Shown one piece after another: positions 51,558 through 59,724 of a stretch of DNA of 64,000 nucleotides. Below the pieces are notes generated by a model. The model was not told the DNA's origin and searched no databases. It saw nothing but the letters and a program-made list of their open reading frames with translations. The DNA is taken from positions 620,001 to 684,000 of the forward strand of contig NZ_JARADB010000002.1 of the NCBI RefSeq assembly GCF_028765165.1. Direction: 5' to 3'. Both the position numbers and the translations under genes were made by a program. Positions within the stretch are counted from its first letter, which is position 1. Every line of letters starts with the position of its first letter. Source of the stretch: Paenibacillus sp. MAHUQ-63. Lineage in GTDB: Bacteria; Bacillota; Bacilli; Paenibacillales; NBRC-103111.

Positions 51558-52433
51558 ATGTTTACTAAACTCAAAATTTTTCTGGAAATGATCAAATTCG
51601 AACACAGCGTATTTGCACTTCCGTTTGCGTTCATGGGAGCCATTCTCGGCTCCGTTGTACTCGCCGGACATCTGCCCAGCTGGGCGCAAATCGGTTGGAT
51701 CACGCTGGCCATGGTAGGAGCAAGAACGGCCGCGATGGCGCTCAACCGCGTCATCGACCAAGCGATCGACAAGAAGAATCCGCGCACGGAGAATCGCGCC
51801 ATACCCGCGGGCCTCATTTCCATCCCGCAAGTTATTATTTATATTATCATTTCATTTGTTTTGCTTTTCTGGGCTACTTCGAACTTAAGTGCATTGTCGA
51901 TGAAACTGCTGCCGATCGCAGTGTTTTTTCTTGTCTTTTACTCGTATACCAAAAGATTCACTTGGACGTGCCACTTTTTCCTGGGCTTGACGCTGGGCTT
52001 GGCGCCGCTTGGCGGCTGGATCGCCGTAACAGGTCAATTCACGTGGTCTTCCATCATCTTTTATTTAACGGTCGTCTGCTGGAGTGCCGGATTTGACTTG
52101 ATTTACGCTTGCCAGGATGCGGAATTCGACCGTGAGGAAGGCTTGCATTCCTTGCCAAGCCGCTTCGGCATTAAGGCCGCGTTGACGACGGCTCGCGTTC
52201 TCCATGTTCTGACCGCTGTAGGCTTGGTCACTTTATTTTTCATGACACACTTGAGCTGGTTCTATCTGATCGGTCTTGTGATCGCTTATGTTCTCTTGTA
52301 CAAGGAGCACAGACTGGTTTCCCCGCAAGATTTGTCCAAACTGAATACCGCATTCTTCACGATGAACGGCGTGCTTAGCCTTGTCATGTTCGCCTTCACG
52401 CTGCTGGATGTGCTTGTGAGGCAGTATACATGA
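51558..52433 (+). CDS. mqnP: UbiA-family prenyltransferase, futalosine-type menaquinone pathway (MqnP-like)
   Basis: Membrane prenyltransferase (291 aa) attaching the heptaprenyl chain to an aromatic acid. The first Asp-rich motif is NRVIDQAIDKKNPRTENR; the second is DLIYACQDAEFDREEG. It has about eight helices. In this operon with a UbiX-like and an MqnA gene, the substrate is likely 1,4-dihydroxy-6-naphthoate rather than 4-hydroxybenzoate. The ATG at 51558 is 7 nt after menG; GGGGAG lies 11 nt upstream. It overlaps ubiX by 4 nt. Confidence 0.88.
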   Translation: MFTKLKIFLEMIKFEHSVFALPFAFMGAILGSVVLAGHLPSWAQIGWITLAMVGARTAAMALNRVIDQAIDKKNPRTENRAIPAGLISIPQVIIYIIISFVLLFWATSNLSALSMKLLPIAVFFLVFYSYTKRFTWTCHFFLGLTLGLAPLGGWIAVTGQFTWSSIIFYLTVVCWSAGFDLIYACQDAEFDREEGLHSLPSRFGIKAALTTARVLHVLTAVGLVTLFFMTHLSWFYLIGLVIAYVLLYKEHRLVSPQDLSKLNTAFFTMNGVLSLVMFAFTLLDVLVRQYT

Positions 52434-53032
52434 GCCGCGGCAATTGGGTCGTCGGCATGACGGGGGCTAGCGGAGCGGCATACGGCGTGCGATTGTGCCA
52501 GGTACTGCTCGATCAAGGGCTGGATGTGCATCTCATGGTGACGGAAGCCGGCTGGAGAGTGCTGCACGATGAGCTGGACTGGAACGCCGCGAAGCGCAAA
52601 GAGACGCTGCAGGAGCACTTCGGCGGCCGCCTGGGCGCTTATCAGTATCATCCGGTGACCGATATCGGCGCATCCGTTGCCAGCGGTTCCTTTCGAACAC
52701 GAGGGATGGTCGTCATCCCTTGTTCGATGGGAACGCTATCCGGGATCGCGCACGGCTCATCGGACAATTTGCTGGAACGGACAGCAGATGTCATGTTGAA
52801 AGAAGGAAGAACATTAATTCTGGTTCCAAGGGAAACGCCGCTGCATGCCATTCATCTGGAGAACATGCTCACCTTGTCTCGGATGGGCGTGCGCATGATT
52901 CCGGCGATGCCCGCTTTCTATAATCGTCCGCGCTCCTTGGAGGAGATGGTCGATTTTTTGGTGGGTAAAGTGCTGGATAGCATGGATATTGAGCATTCCT
53001 TGTACCGAAGATGGGGAGAACCGAATGAATAA
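52430..53032 (+). CDS. ubiX: Flavin prenyltransferase UbiX-like
   Basis: Makes prenylated FMN, the cofactor of UbiD-type decarboxylases, one of which is expected in the futalosine pathway after prenylation. Hallmarks: WVVGMTGASGAAYGVRL, VIPCSMGTLSGIAHGSSDNLLERTADV, LVPRETPLHAIHLENML. It has 200 aa. ATG overlaps the ubiA stop (ATGA) and its own stop overlaps mqnA by 8 nt. No ubiD-like gene is in the window. Confidence 0.93.
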   Translation: MSRGNWVVGMTGASGAAYGVRLCQVLLDQGLDVHLMVTEAGWRVLHDELDWNAAKRKETLQEHFGGRLGAYQYHPVTDIGASVASGSFRTRGMVVIPCSMGTLSGIAHGSSDNLLERTADVMLKEGRTLILVPRETPLHAIHLENMLTLSRMGVRMIPAMPAFYNRPRSLEEMVDFLVGKVLDSMDIEHSLYRRWGEPNE

Positions 53033-53888
53033 CCTTGACCCTAAAATTCGCATCGGCCGTATCAATTATACCAACGTATGGCCGATCTATTATTATTTCC
53101 CGGAGCTGATGCAGAGCTCCGAAGTGGATATCATCGAGCAAGTGCCCACCTCTCTGAACCGGGCAATGGCGGCCGGCAACATCGACATGGGGCCGATCTC
53201 CTCCTTTGCTTACGGAGAAGGCTGCGAGAATTATTTGCTCTATCCGGATCTTTCGGTCAGCGCCTACGGCGAAGTCAACTCGATTCTGCTGTTCCACGAG
53301 AAGCCGCTGCGGGAGATCGCGGACGGCCATATCATGCTGCCGACGACATCGGCGACATCCGTCAATTTGCTCAAAATTATTCTTGAGAAATTTTATAACG
53401 GCAAACCAACCTATGAATATGCCGAGCCGAATGTCAACCGGATGATGGAGCGGGCGGATGGGGCGCTGCTCATCGGCGATGATGCGATCAAGGAGAGCTG
53501 GGGCAACCAAACGTATATGATCACGGATCTTGGGCAAGAATGGGCGAAATGGACAGGTCAGTGGATTTCGTTTGCCGTTTGGGCCATTCGCAAGGAAACA
53601 GCGAACTTATACCCTGAGTTGGTGGCGGAAGTATTTCAAGCATTTATGGCCAGCAAAGCGAAGGCGCACGCCAATCCCGAAGAAATGATCGCGAAGGCGC
53701 AAGCGTCCGTCGGAGGAACCGCTTCATATTGGAATCATTATTTTCATACGTTATGCTATGATTTTGGTACCGAACAATGGGAAGGGCTTGCAACCTACTA
53801 CAAGTATTGTTATGAGCTGGGTTTCCTGCCGAAGCCGGTTGAGATCGCTTTATGGTCAGAGAATAAAGTGGCGCGGGTGACAGAATGA
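53025..53888 (+). CDS. mqnA: Chorismate dehydratase MqnA (futalosine pathway)
   Basis: First step of the futalosine menaquinone route: chorismate to 3-enolpyruvylbenzoate. The MqnA/MqnD fold is shown by IRIGRINYTNVWPIYYYF, VPTSLNRAMAAGNIDMGPIS, LPTTSATSVNLLKI and LLIGDDAI. The family is shared with MqnD; MqnA is favoured from the N-terminal pattern. The ATG at 53025 follows GGGGAG and overlaps ubiX. It has 287 aa. Chorismate is supplied by the aro genes downstream. Confidence 0.88.
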   Translation: MNNLDPKIRIGRINYTNVWPIYYYFPELMQSSEVDIIEQVPTSLNRAMAAGNIDMGPISSFAYGEGCENYLLYPDLSVSAYGEVNSILLFHEKPLREIADGHIMLPTTSATSVNLLKIILEKFYNGKPTYEYAEPNVNRMMERADGALLIGDDAIKESWGNQTYMITDLGQEWAKWTGQWISFAVWAIRKETANLYPELVAEVFQAFMASKAKAHANPEEMIAKAQASVGGTASYWNHYFHTLCYDFGTEQWEGLATYYKYCYELGFLPKPVEIALWSENKVARVTE

Positions 53889-54862
53889 AAAATTTATTGG
53901 ATATTTATGCAAGGAAGAAAAAAGATATAGCAGCAATTGAGAAATCGCTGGAAGAAAGCGTTTATACGGATCACGCGATGCTGAGAGAAACCTCCAACCA
54001 CCTGTTGAAGGCAGGCGGCAAGCGGATTCGTCCAGTTTTCGTTCTGCTGGCCGGCGAGTTCGGGGATTACCGGTTAGAGACGATGAAACGAGTTGCCGTT
54101 CCGTTGGAATTGATTCATATGGCTTCGCTCGTACATGACGATGTGATTGACGATGCCGATACGAGACGCGGCCAATTAACCGTCCGTTCCAAATGGGACA
54201 ACCGGGTCGCGATGTTCACGGGAGATTACATATTCGCCAAAGCGCTTGGCGTCATTACACAATTACATAAACCGGCGGTTCATCAGATCATGTCCAAAGC
54301 GATCGTCGAGATGTCCATCGGAGAAATGGAACAAATACGTTTCTTTTTTCAATCCGACCAAACGATTCGCGATTATTTGTTAAGAATTAGACGGAAAACG
54401 GCGCTGCTCATTGCGATTTCCTGCCAATTGGGAGCGATGGCCGCAGACGCGCCCGATTGGATCAGCAACAAGCTGTACAGCTTCGGCTATAACGCCGGCA
54501 TGGCGTTCCAGATTCGCGACGACATTCTCGATCTGATCGGGACGGAGAAGCAGATCGGCAAGCCCCCGGGGTCCGATGTGAAGCAGGGCAACATTACGCT
54601 TCCCGTATTGTTCGCCCTGCGGAATCCGAGTTTAAGACCGCAGATATTGAGCGAGCTGGATCGGATTCATCAATTGGACGGACAGACCGATGTCAGCCGG
54701 TTCCTCGATATCATTCGCCACAGCGAGGGGATCGCGCAAGCGGATGCACTGTCTCAGAAGTACATCGATAAGGCGATTGCTTCCCTGGACAAGCTGCCGA
54801 ACGGACAAGCCAAGAGAGATCTCGTGGAAATTGCCCATTTCTTCGGCAACCGTTCCTACTAG
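53885..54862 (+). CDS. hepT: Heptaprenyl diphosphate synthase component II
   Basis: Catalytic trans-prenyltransferase subunit of 325 aa. The first Asp-rich motif DDVID is at 85-89 (LVHDDVIDDADTRRG), the second in FQIRDDILDLIG; GGKRIRP binds the diphosphate. Together with HepS it makes the prenyl tail for the UbiA-type enzyme encoded just upstream. ATG overlaps mqnA (ATGA). It ends the operon before the ndk promoter. Confidence 0.95.
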   Translation: MKNLLDIYARKKKDIAAIEKSLEESVYTDHAMLRETSNHLLKAGGKRIRPVFVLLAGEFGDYRLETMKRVAVPLELIHMASLVHDDVIDDADTRRGQLTVRSKWDNRVAMFTGDYIFAKALGVITQLHKPAVHQIMSKAIVEMSIGEMEQIRFFFQSDQTIRDYLLRIRRKTALLIAISCQLGAMAADAPDWISNKLYSFGYNAGMAFQIRDDILDLIGTEKQIGKPPGSDVKQGNITLPVLFALRNPSLRPQILSELDRIHQLDGQTDVSRFLDIIRHSEGIAQADALSQKYIDKAIASLDKLPNGQAKRDLVEIAHFFGNRSY

Positions 54863-54885
54863 AAGTCGATGCAATTTGAGAAATG

Positions 54886-54914
54886 TTGACAGAACGTGTA
54901 AACTGGTAGGTAAT
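54886..54914 (+). promoter_or_regulatory. Candidate promoter of ndk
   Basis: TTGACA (54886-54891), 17 nt, GGTAAT (54909-54914). Good -35, weak -10. Confidence 0.4.
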
Positions 54915-54989
54915 ACATGGAATAAACCCTATGGAGTATAAGCTTACGAAGCAATTTTCCGAAGAAAACTCTAAGGAGGAAGTCGTGAC

Positions 54990-55433
54990 ATGGACAAAAC
55001 ATTCTTGATGGTGAAGCCAGACGGCGTACAGCGCGGCCTGATCGGTGAAATCGTGAAGCGCTTCGAGCAGAAGGGCTTTCAACTAATCGGCAGCAAGCTC
55101 ATGATGGTATCGAGACCGCAAGCCGAGTTTCATTATGCCGAGCACAAAGGAAAAGATTTTTACGAGAGACTTGTCAATTTCATTACGTCCGGCCCCGTAT
55201 TTGCGATGGTTTGGCAAGGGGATCAAGTAATTCCGCTATCCCGTACACTGATCGGCAAGACCAATTCCCTGGAAGCTTTGCCCGGTACGATTCGAGGCGA
55301 TTATGCGGTACATACGAATTTCAATCTCATCCACGGTTCCGATTCTCCGGAGAGCGCAGAGCGTGAAATCGGCAACTTCTTCAAGGCGGACGAGCTTATC
55401 GATTATACGAAAGTCATCCAGCAGTGGATCTAG
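54990..55433 (+). CDS. ndk: Nucleoside diphosphate kinase
   Basis: Transfers phosphate between nucleoside tri- and diphosphates through a phosphohistidine. [21 protein letters not shown] opens it; the active-site histidine lies in [18 protein letters not shown]. The 147 aa are normal. CTAAGGAGG precedes the ATG. Same place as in B. subtilis (hepT-ndk-cheR). A terminator follows. Confidence 0.97.
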   Translation: MDKTFLMVKPDGVQRGLIGEIVKRFEQKGFQLIGSKLMMVSRPQAEFHYAEHKGKDFYERLVNFITSGPVFAMVWQGDQVIPLSRTLIGKTNSLEALPGTIRGDYAVHTNFNLIHGSDSPESAEREIGNFFKADELIDYTKVIQQWI

Positions 55434-55453
55434 CATTCCATACATATGAGCGG

Positions 55454-55489
55454 GAGCCTGTTACCTACGCGGTGGCAGGTTCTTTTTTT
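55454..55489 (+). terminator. Terminator of ndk
   Basis: GAGCCTG (55454-55460) pairs with CAGGTTC (55476-55482, one G-T pair), ACC/GGT inside, followed by seven T. Confidence 0.8.
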
Positions 55490-55562
55490 GTCGGAGCTTG
55501 AAGGAATTTGGCGCGGGCTGAAAGAATGTAAATATGAGACAAATATCAAGGCGGGTGTCATC

Positions 55563-56348
55563 ATGGAAGAGGATCAGGATTTTCTGTTATTCATCAAAAA
55601 AGTGAAAGAACATACGGCTATCGATCTCGCCCTTTATAAGGAAGCGCAGATGAAGAGGCGTTTGACGACGCTGCGCATGAAACGCGGCTACAACACATTC
55701 GTCTCTTTCTTCGACGCCATGTTGAAAAATAAAGAGATGTTCTATGAGTTTCTGGACCGGATGACGATCAACGTATCGGAATTTTGGCGGAATCCGAACC
55801 GCTGGGAGCTTGTGGAGTCCAAGTTCATTCCCGACATGCTCAAAAAAAATCGGCGCCTGAAAGTATGGAGCGCAGCCTGCTCGACAGGTGAAGAGCCTTA
55901 TACGCTGGCAATGATCTTGGCGGAGCAAGGCGCTCTGCAGGAAACGCATCTGCTCGCGACCGATATTGATGAAGGCGCTTTGGAGAAGGCGCGCAAAGCG
56001 GTGTACCTGGATCGCTCGCTGCGTGATGTGCCGGAGAAATATGTGAAGAAATATTTCCGCCAAGATCAATTGATGTATCATGTAACGGATGAATTGAAGA
56101 AATCGGTGAAATTCCAGAAGCAGAATCTGCTGGTGGATACGTTCGATACCGGCTTCGATCTGATTGTTTGCCGTAACGTTATCATCTATTTCACTGAAGA
56201 AGCCAAGCACGTTCTATATCAGAAGTTCGCCAAAGCACTGAAGCCGGGCGGATTGCTGTTCGTGGGCTCGACAGAGCAAATTTTCTCTCCGGGTCAATAC
56301 GACCTGGAGCCGGCGGATACTTTCTTTTATCGGAAGAAAGGGGTATAA
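55563..56348 (+). CDS. cheR: Chemotaxis protein methyltransferase CheR
   Basis: Methylates glutamates of chemoreceptors using S-adenosylmethionine. The N-terminal helical domain has YKEAQMKRRL and MTINVSEFWRNPNRW. The catalytic part has VWSAACSTGEEPYTLAM, ATDIDEGALEKA and DLIVCRNVIIYF, and the end is FVGSTEQIF...PADTFFYRKK. It has 261 aa. The ATG at 55563 gives the family N-terminus; GGCGGGTG lies upstream. The rest of the chemotaxis genes are not here, as in B. subtilis. Confidence 0.95.
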   Translation: MEEDQDFLLFIKKVKEHTAIDLALYKEAQMKRRLTTLRMKRGYNTFVSFFDAMLKNKEMFYEFLDRMTINVSEFWRNPNRWELVESKFIPDMLKKNRRLKVWSAACSTGEEPYTLAMILAEQGALQETHLLATDIDEGALEKARKAVYLDRSLRDVPEKYVKKYFRQDQLMYHVTDELKKSVKFQKQNLLVDTFDTGFDLIVCRNVIIYFTEEAKHVLYQKFAKALKPGGLLFVGSTEQIFSPGQYDLEPADTFFYRKKGV

Positions 56349-56436
56349 GTTCTTCCATATTTTCCAATACTAAGATGTAGCATAACTCAGTGACGATGAT
56401 GCAAATACGGCTGATGCAAACACTTAGGGGGCTCTT

Positions 56437-56601
56437 ATGGACAAACGCAAAGTGATTACCGCTTATCGCAGGGGAATGATCTCCATTCAGGAATGTGCGC
56501 AAATTTTGGGCGTGGATTCGTCGCAAATCATGGGTTTGATGAACGATCCGCAGATGGCCGAACTGCCGAGAGTTGTCCAAAAGCAGCATATGCACGGGTA
56601 A
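56437..56601 (+). CDS. 54-residue helical protein, possibly helix-turn-helix-like
   Basis: A short frame with AGGGGG 5 nt before its ATG (56437) and a terminator after its stop. RRGMISIQECAQILGVDSSQIMGLM reads like a small helix-turn-helix, with the rest hydrophilic (RVVQKQHMHG). It lies alone between cheR and the aro promoter. I do not know the family, and DNA binding is a guess. Confidence 0.65.
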   Translation: MDKRKVITAYRRGMISIQECAQILGVDSSQIMGLMNDPQMAELPRVVQKQHMHG

Positions 56602-56624
56602 TCTTCGCTCCTGATTACATGAGG

Positions 56625-56673
56625 ACACGCTTTTGCTAAAGGGAATCTCCCTTGCATGCAAAGCGTGTTTTTG
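56625..56673 (+). terminator. Terminator before the aro operon
   Basis: ACACGCTTTTGC (56625-56636) pairs with GCAAAGCGTGT (56658-56668, one bulge), GGGA/TCCC inside the loop, then TTTTT. Confidence 0.8.
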
Positions 56674-56685
56674 CGTTTAAATCTG

Positions 56686-56714
56686 TTGCCAAACCGGAGT
56701 ACCTATACTATAAT
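56686..56714 (+). promoter_or_regulatory. Sigma-A promoter of aroC-aroB-aroH
   Basis: TTGCCA (56686-56691), 17 nt, TATAAT (56709-56714). It lies right after a terminator and about 70 nt before aroC. Confidence 0.8.
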
Positions 56715-56789
56715 GACTAAAAGATAATCGCGCGTCAAAGCGCTAAAGCGTTTGGGAAGACAATCGAAGATGAAACGGGGTAACGGATT

Positions 56790-57953
56790 GTGAGATATTT
56801 AACGGCAGGCGAAACACACGGACCGCAGCTCACTGCGATAATTGAAGGGTTTCCAAGTAATGTGACATTGAACTTTGACGAATTGAATTTTCAATTACAT
56901 AGACGTCAGAAGGGGTATGGCCGCGGCCGCCGCATGCAAATCGAGAAAGATACGGCTACGATCGCCGGCGGCGTACGCCACGGCAAAACGACGGGAGCGC
57001 CTATCGCATTGGTCGTTGTTAACAACGACTGGAAGCATTGGACATCGGTTATGGGCATCGAGCCTGTAGAAGAGGATAACGAAGGCAAGCGCCGCGTGAA
57101 TCGTCCCCGTCCGGGACATGCGGATTTGAACGGCGGACTCAAGTATAATCAGAAAGATTTGCGTAACATTCTGGAGCGTTCCAGCGCGCGTGAAACGACG
57201 ATGCGCGTGGCTACCGGAGCGGTGGCACGTCAATTGCTGGCGGAGTTCGGCATCAAGGTGGCGGGACAAGTTATCCGGATCGGCGATGTGGAAGCACAGC
57301 GCCAGGATCTGCCTATCGACGAGTTGATTCGGCTTACGGAAGATTCGCCGGTGCGCGTCGTGGACAAAGACGCCGAAGCGAGAATGATCGCGGCGATCGA
57401 TGCGGCCAAAGAAGACGGAGATACGCTGGGCGGTATCGTCGAGGTTATTATTGAAGGCGTACCTGTCGGACTCGGCAGCCACGTGCAATGGGACCGCAAG
57501 CTGGACGGCAAAATTGCCCAAGCGGTGCTTTCGATCCAAGCGTTCAAAGGCGTTGAATTCGGTATCGGCTTTGAGGCTGCCGAGCGCAGAGGGTCCAATG
57601 TACACGATGAGATTTTGTATAAGGAAGAGGAAGGCTTCAGACGGAGAACGAACCGTGCCGGCGGCTTCGAAGGCGGGATGACCACAGGCGAGCAAATTGT
57701 CGTGCGCGGCGTGATGAAACCGATCTCGACGCTGTACAAGCCGCTGCAGAGCGTAGATATCGACACGAAGGAAGTGTTCACCGCGCAGGTTGAACGTTCC
57801 GACACTTGTGCGGTTCCGGCCGCGGGAGTCATCATGGAGAACGTGATCGCCTGGGAAGTTGCGAATGCGTTCCTGGATAAATTCGGCGGCGATTCCTTGG
57901 AGGAAATTCGCGCGAACTTGAACAACTACTTGAAACAAGTGGAGAGCTACTAA
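56790..57953 (+). CDS. aroC: Chorismate synthase
   Basis: Last step of the shikimate pathway: converts EPSP to chorismate with reduced FMN. Signatures: [70 protein letters not shown] and [11 protein letters not shown]. The 387 aa are typical. GTG start with CGGGGTAACGG upstream. aroB starts 2 nt after the stop. In B. subtilis the gene is called aroF. Its product feeds MqnA, TrpE and AroH. Confidence 0.97.
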   Translation: MRYLTAGETHGPQLTAIIEGFPSNVTLNFDELNFQLHRRQKGYGRGRRMQIEKDTATIAGGVRHGKTTGAPIALVVVNNDWKHWTSVMGIEPVEEDNEGKRRVNRPRPGHADLNGGLKYNQKDLRNILERSSARETTMRVATGAVARQLLAEFGIKVAGQVIRIGDVEAQRQDLPIDELIRLTEDSPVRVVDKDAEARMIAAIDAAKEDGDTLGGIVEVIIEGVPVGLGSHVQWDRKLDGKIAQAVLSIQAFKGVEFGIGFEAAERRGSNVHDEILYKEEEGFRRRTNRAGGFEGGMTTGEQIVVRGVMKPISTLYKPLQSVDIDTKEVFTAQVERSDTCAVPAAGVIMENVIAWEVANAFLDKFGGDSLEEIRANLNNYLKQVESY

Positions 57954-57954
57954 A

Positions 57955-59049
57955 ATGAGAGAACTGACGGTAGAGCTAGGGGAACGGTCTTATCCTATAT
58001 ATATCGGGCAAGGTGTCCTGAACCAAATCGCGGCGCTGTTCGACCGCGCCAAGCTCAGCCGCAAGTCGCCGCTGCTCGTCGTCACCGACGACGAGGTGGC
58101 TCCGCTGCACCTGGAGCGCGTCATGACGCTGCTTCGCGAAGGCGGCTTCGCCGCGACAGCCTGCGTCGTACCCGCAGGCGAACCATCCAAATCCCTCGCG
58201 CAGCTCGAGGGAATCGTCTCCGACGCCCTCCGGGCAGGCCTTGATCGCAGCTCTGCGATCGTGGCCCTTGGCGGCGGCGTCGTCGGCGATCTCGCCGGCT
58301 TCGCGGCGGCGAGCTTCATGCGCGGGATCCGCTTCGTGCAGATCCCGACGACGATCCTTGCCCACGACAGCTCGGTCGGAGGCAAGGTGGCGGTCAATCA
58401 CCCGATGGCGAAGAACATCATCGGGGCATTCCATCAGCCCGAGCTCGTGCTCTTCGACATCGATACGCTGATGACACTGCCGCCGCGGCAAGTGAAGGCG
58501 GGGCTGTCCGAAGTGATCAAGCACGGCTTGATTTGGGATGCCGCATTCACGCAGTGGTGCGACGATAATGCCGATAAGCTGTTGGCCTTAGATCCCGAAG
58601 CGCTCGGCTATGCGCTGTACGTCGGCTGTAAAGTGAAGTCCATCGTCGTATCCCAGGATGAGCGCGAGAACGATTTGCGCGCCATCTTGAACCTTGGCCA
58701 TACGATAGGCCATGCGCTGGAGGCTGTCGCCGGTTACGGCGAGCTGCTGCACGGCGAAGCCATATCGATCGGCATGGTGGGAGCGGCTAAGCTGGCCCAG
58801 CAATTCGGTTATTCGGAAGACATTTATCACGTTACCAAAGGGCTGTTCCTGAAATTCGGATTGCCTGTCGCGATACCGGCACATCTGGATACGGACAGCA
58901 TTATGAGTGCGATGATGCACGATAAGAAATTCAAAGAAGGCACAATGGTCTACATCGTACCTGTGGAAATCGGCAAAGTTGAGATTCGCAAGGATGTAAC
59001 GGTGGAGCAGGTCAGACAAATTGTCGAGCTTCTTAAAGGAGAGAGCTAA
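57955..59049 (+). CDS. aroB: 3-dehydroquinate synthase
   Basis: Second step of the shikimate pathway: cyclises DAHP, using NAD and a metal ion. GGGVVGDLAGFAAASFMRGI is the NAD-binding part, followed by QIPTTILAHDSSVGGKVAVNH, GLSEVIKHGLI and NLGHTIGHALEA (metal-binding His). The 364 aa are normal. It overlaps nothing but sits one base after aroC. Codons 1-190 are more GC-rich than its neighbours; no other sign of transfer. Confidence 0.97.
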   Translation: MRELTVELGERSYPIYIGQGVLNQIAALFDRAKLSRKSPLLVVTDDEVAPLHLERVMTLLREGGFAATACVVPAGEPSKSLAQLEGIVSDALRAGLDRSSAIVALGGGVVGDLAGFAAASFMRGIRFVQIPTTILAHDSSVGGKVAVNHPMAKNIIGAFHQPELVLFDIDTLMTLPPRQVKAGLSEVIKHGLIWDAAFTQWCDDNADKLLALDPEALGYALYVGCKVKSIVVSQDERENDLRAILNLGHTIGHALEAVAGYGELLHGEAISIGMVGAAKLAQQFGYSEDIYHVTKGLFLKFGLPVAIPAHLDTDSIMSAMMHDKKFKEGTMVYIVPVEIGKVEIRKDVTVEQVRQIVELLKGES

Positions 59050-59052
59050 CCG

Positions 59053-59439
59053 ATGTTCTTGAGGGGAATTCGCGGTGCGACGACGGTTCAACAGAATGAA
59101 GCGGAAGAAATTTTGGAAGCGACAGGCGAGCTTCTGCATGCGATTGTAGAGGCGAACGATTTCCGTCCGGAAGACATCTGTTCCGTATTCATCACAGTGA
59201 CGCAGGACATTACGGCCACATTTCCGGCGAGAGCCATTCGCACCATGGCAGGATGGGAGCTCGTTCCGCTGATGTGCTCGCTGGAAGTTCCGGTGGAGAA
59301 TTCGCTGCCGAAGTGCATTCGTCTGATGGTTCAGGTGAATACAACGAAGAGCCAAGCGGAGATCAACCATATTTATTTGAAGGAAGCCAAAGCGCTTCGT
59401 CCTGATATTGTTAAATTGACAAATGAAGCGGCTAAGTAG
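59053..59439 (+). CDS. aroH: Chorismate mutase, AroH type
   Basis: Monofunctional trimeric mutase converting chorismate to prephenate for phenylalanine and tyrosine. The 128 aa include FLRGIRGATTV (R7-type active-site arginine), DITATFPARAIR and LMCSLEVPVENSLPKCIRLMVQ, with the cysteine, glutamate and arginine that line the active site. AAAGGAGAG precedes the ATG. The trp promoter -35 and -10 lie in its last codons, so trp transcription starts from within this gene's end. Confidence 0.95.
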   Translation: MFLRGIRGATTVQQNEAEEILEATGELLHAIVEANDFRPEDICSVFITVTQDITATFPARAIRTMAGWELVPLMCSLEVPVENSLPKCIRLMVQVNTTKSQAEINHIYLKEAKALRPDIVKLTNEAAK

Positions 59440-59445
59440 TATAGT
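59416..59445 (+). promoter_or_regulatory. Sigma-A promoter of the trp operon, inside the aroH 3' end
   Basis: TTGACA (59416-59421), 18 nt, TATAGT (59440-59445). Transcription would start about 59451-59453, at the first triplet of the TRAP site. Confidence 0.75.
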
Positions 59446-59450
59446 GGAGA

Positions 59451-59525
59451 CAGATGAGTTTAGGTAAGTAGAGCAGAGTTTAGTTAAGTAGAGATGAGAC
59501 CAGTTGAGATGAGGAAAGATGAGTA
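59451..59525 (+). promoter_or_regulatory. TRAP-binding site: 15 NAG triplets with strict 5-nt period
   Basis: Triplets begin at 59451 (CAG), 56 GAG, 61 TAG, 66 AAG, 71 GAG, 76 GAG, 81 TAG, 86 AAG, 91 GAG, 96 GAG, 59501 CAG, 06 GAG, 11 GAG, 16 AAG and 21 GAG, always with 2-nt spacers. Ten are the canonical (G/U)AG. Such arrays are the RNA target of the TRAP ring, whose gene (mtrB) is in this window. The 20-nt units 59456-59475 and 59476-59495 match at 17 of 20 positions, indicating an internal duplication. Confidence 0.93.
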
Positions 59526-59634
59526 AGGATGTATGCGTGTATACACGACTCTTAATGAGCCGTTGTTTCATCATACCTGCCGCAGAATCTTTTTTCAGCT
59601 TACTCTTTAAATTCTACATAAAACTAAAAGCCAG

Positions 59635-59658
59635 CCTCTACTTCGGTAGAGGTTTTTT
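59635..59658 (+). terminator. trp attenuator terminator with UUCG loop
   Basis: CCTCTAC (59635-59641), loop TTCG, GTAGAGG (59646-59652), then TTTTTT. The left arm CTCTAC is complementary to GTAGAG at 59468-59473 and 59488-59493 inside the TRAP site. TRAP binding could thus remove a competing antiterminator, as in B. subtilis. Confidence 0.9.
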
Positions 59659-59724
59659 GTTATTTCAATAGAGTTTGGAGCGCCTCGGTGAAGGAGGAAG
59701 CCCAAGCTGAGAGGGGATGTAACC

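Noticed and set aside
59451..59525. Short regular repeats considered as a CRISPR or satellite
   Set aside because: Unit length is 5 nt with NAG phase, placed after a promoter and before an attenuator; the TRAP-site explanation fits fully.
59519..59671. 50-aa leader reading frame in the trp leader (ATG 59519 to TAG 59671)
   Set aside because: It has an SD-like GAGG inside the TRAP site, but no tryptophan codons, and it runs through the terminator hairpin, so a translated attenuator peptide is unlikely. Worth a glance if ribosome profiling exists.
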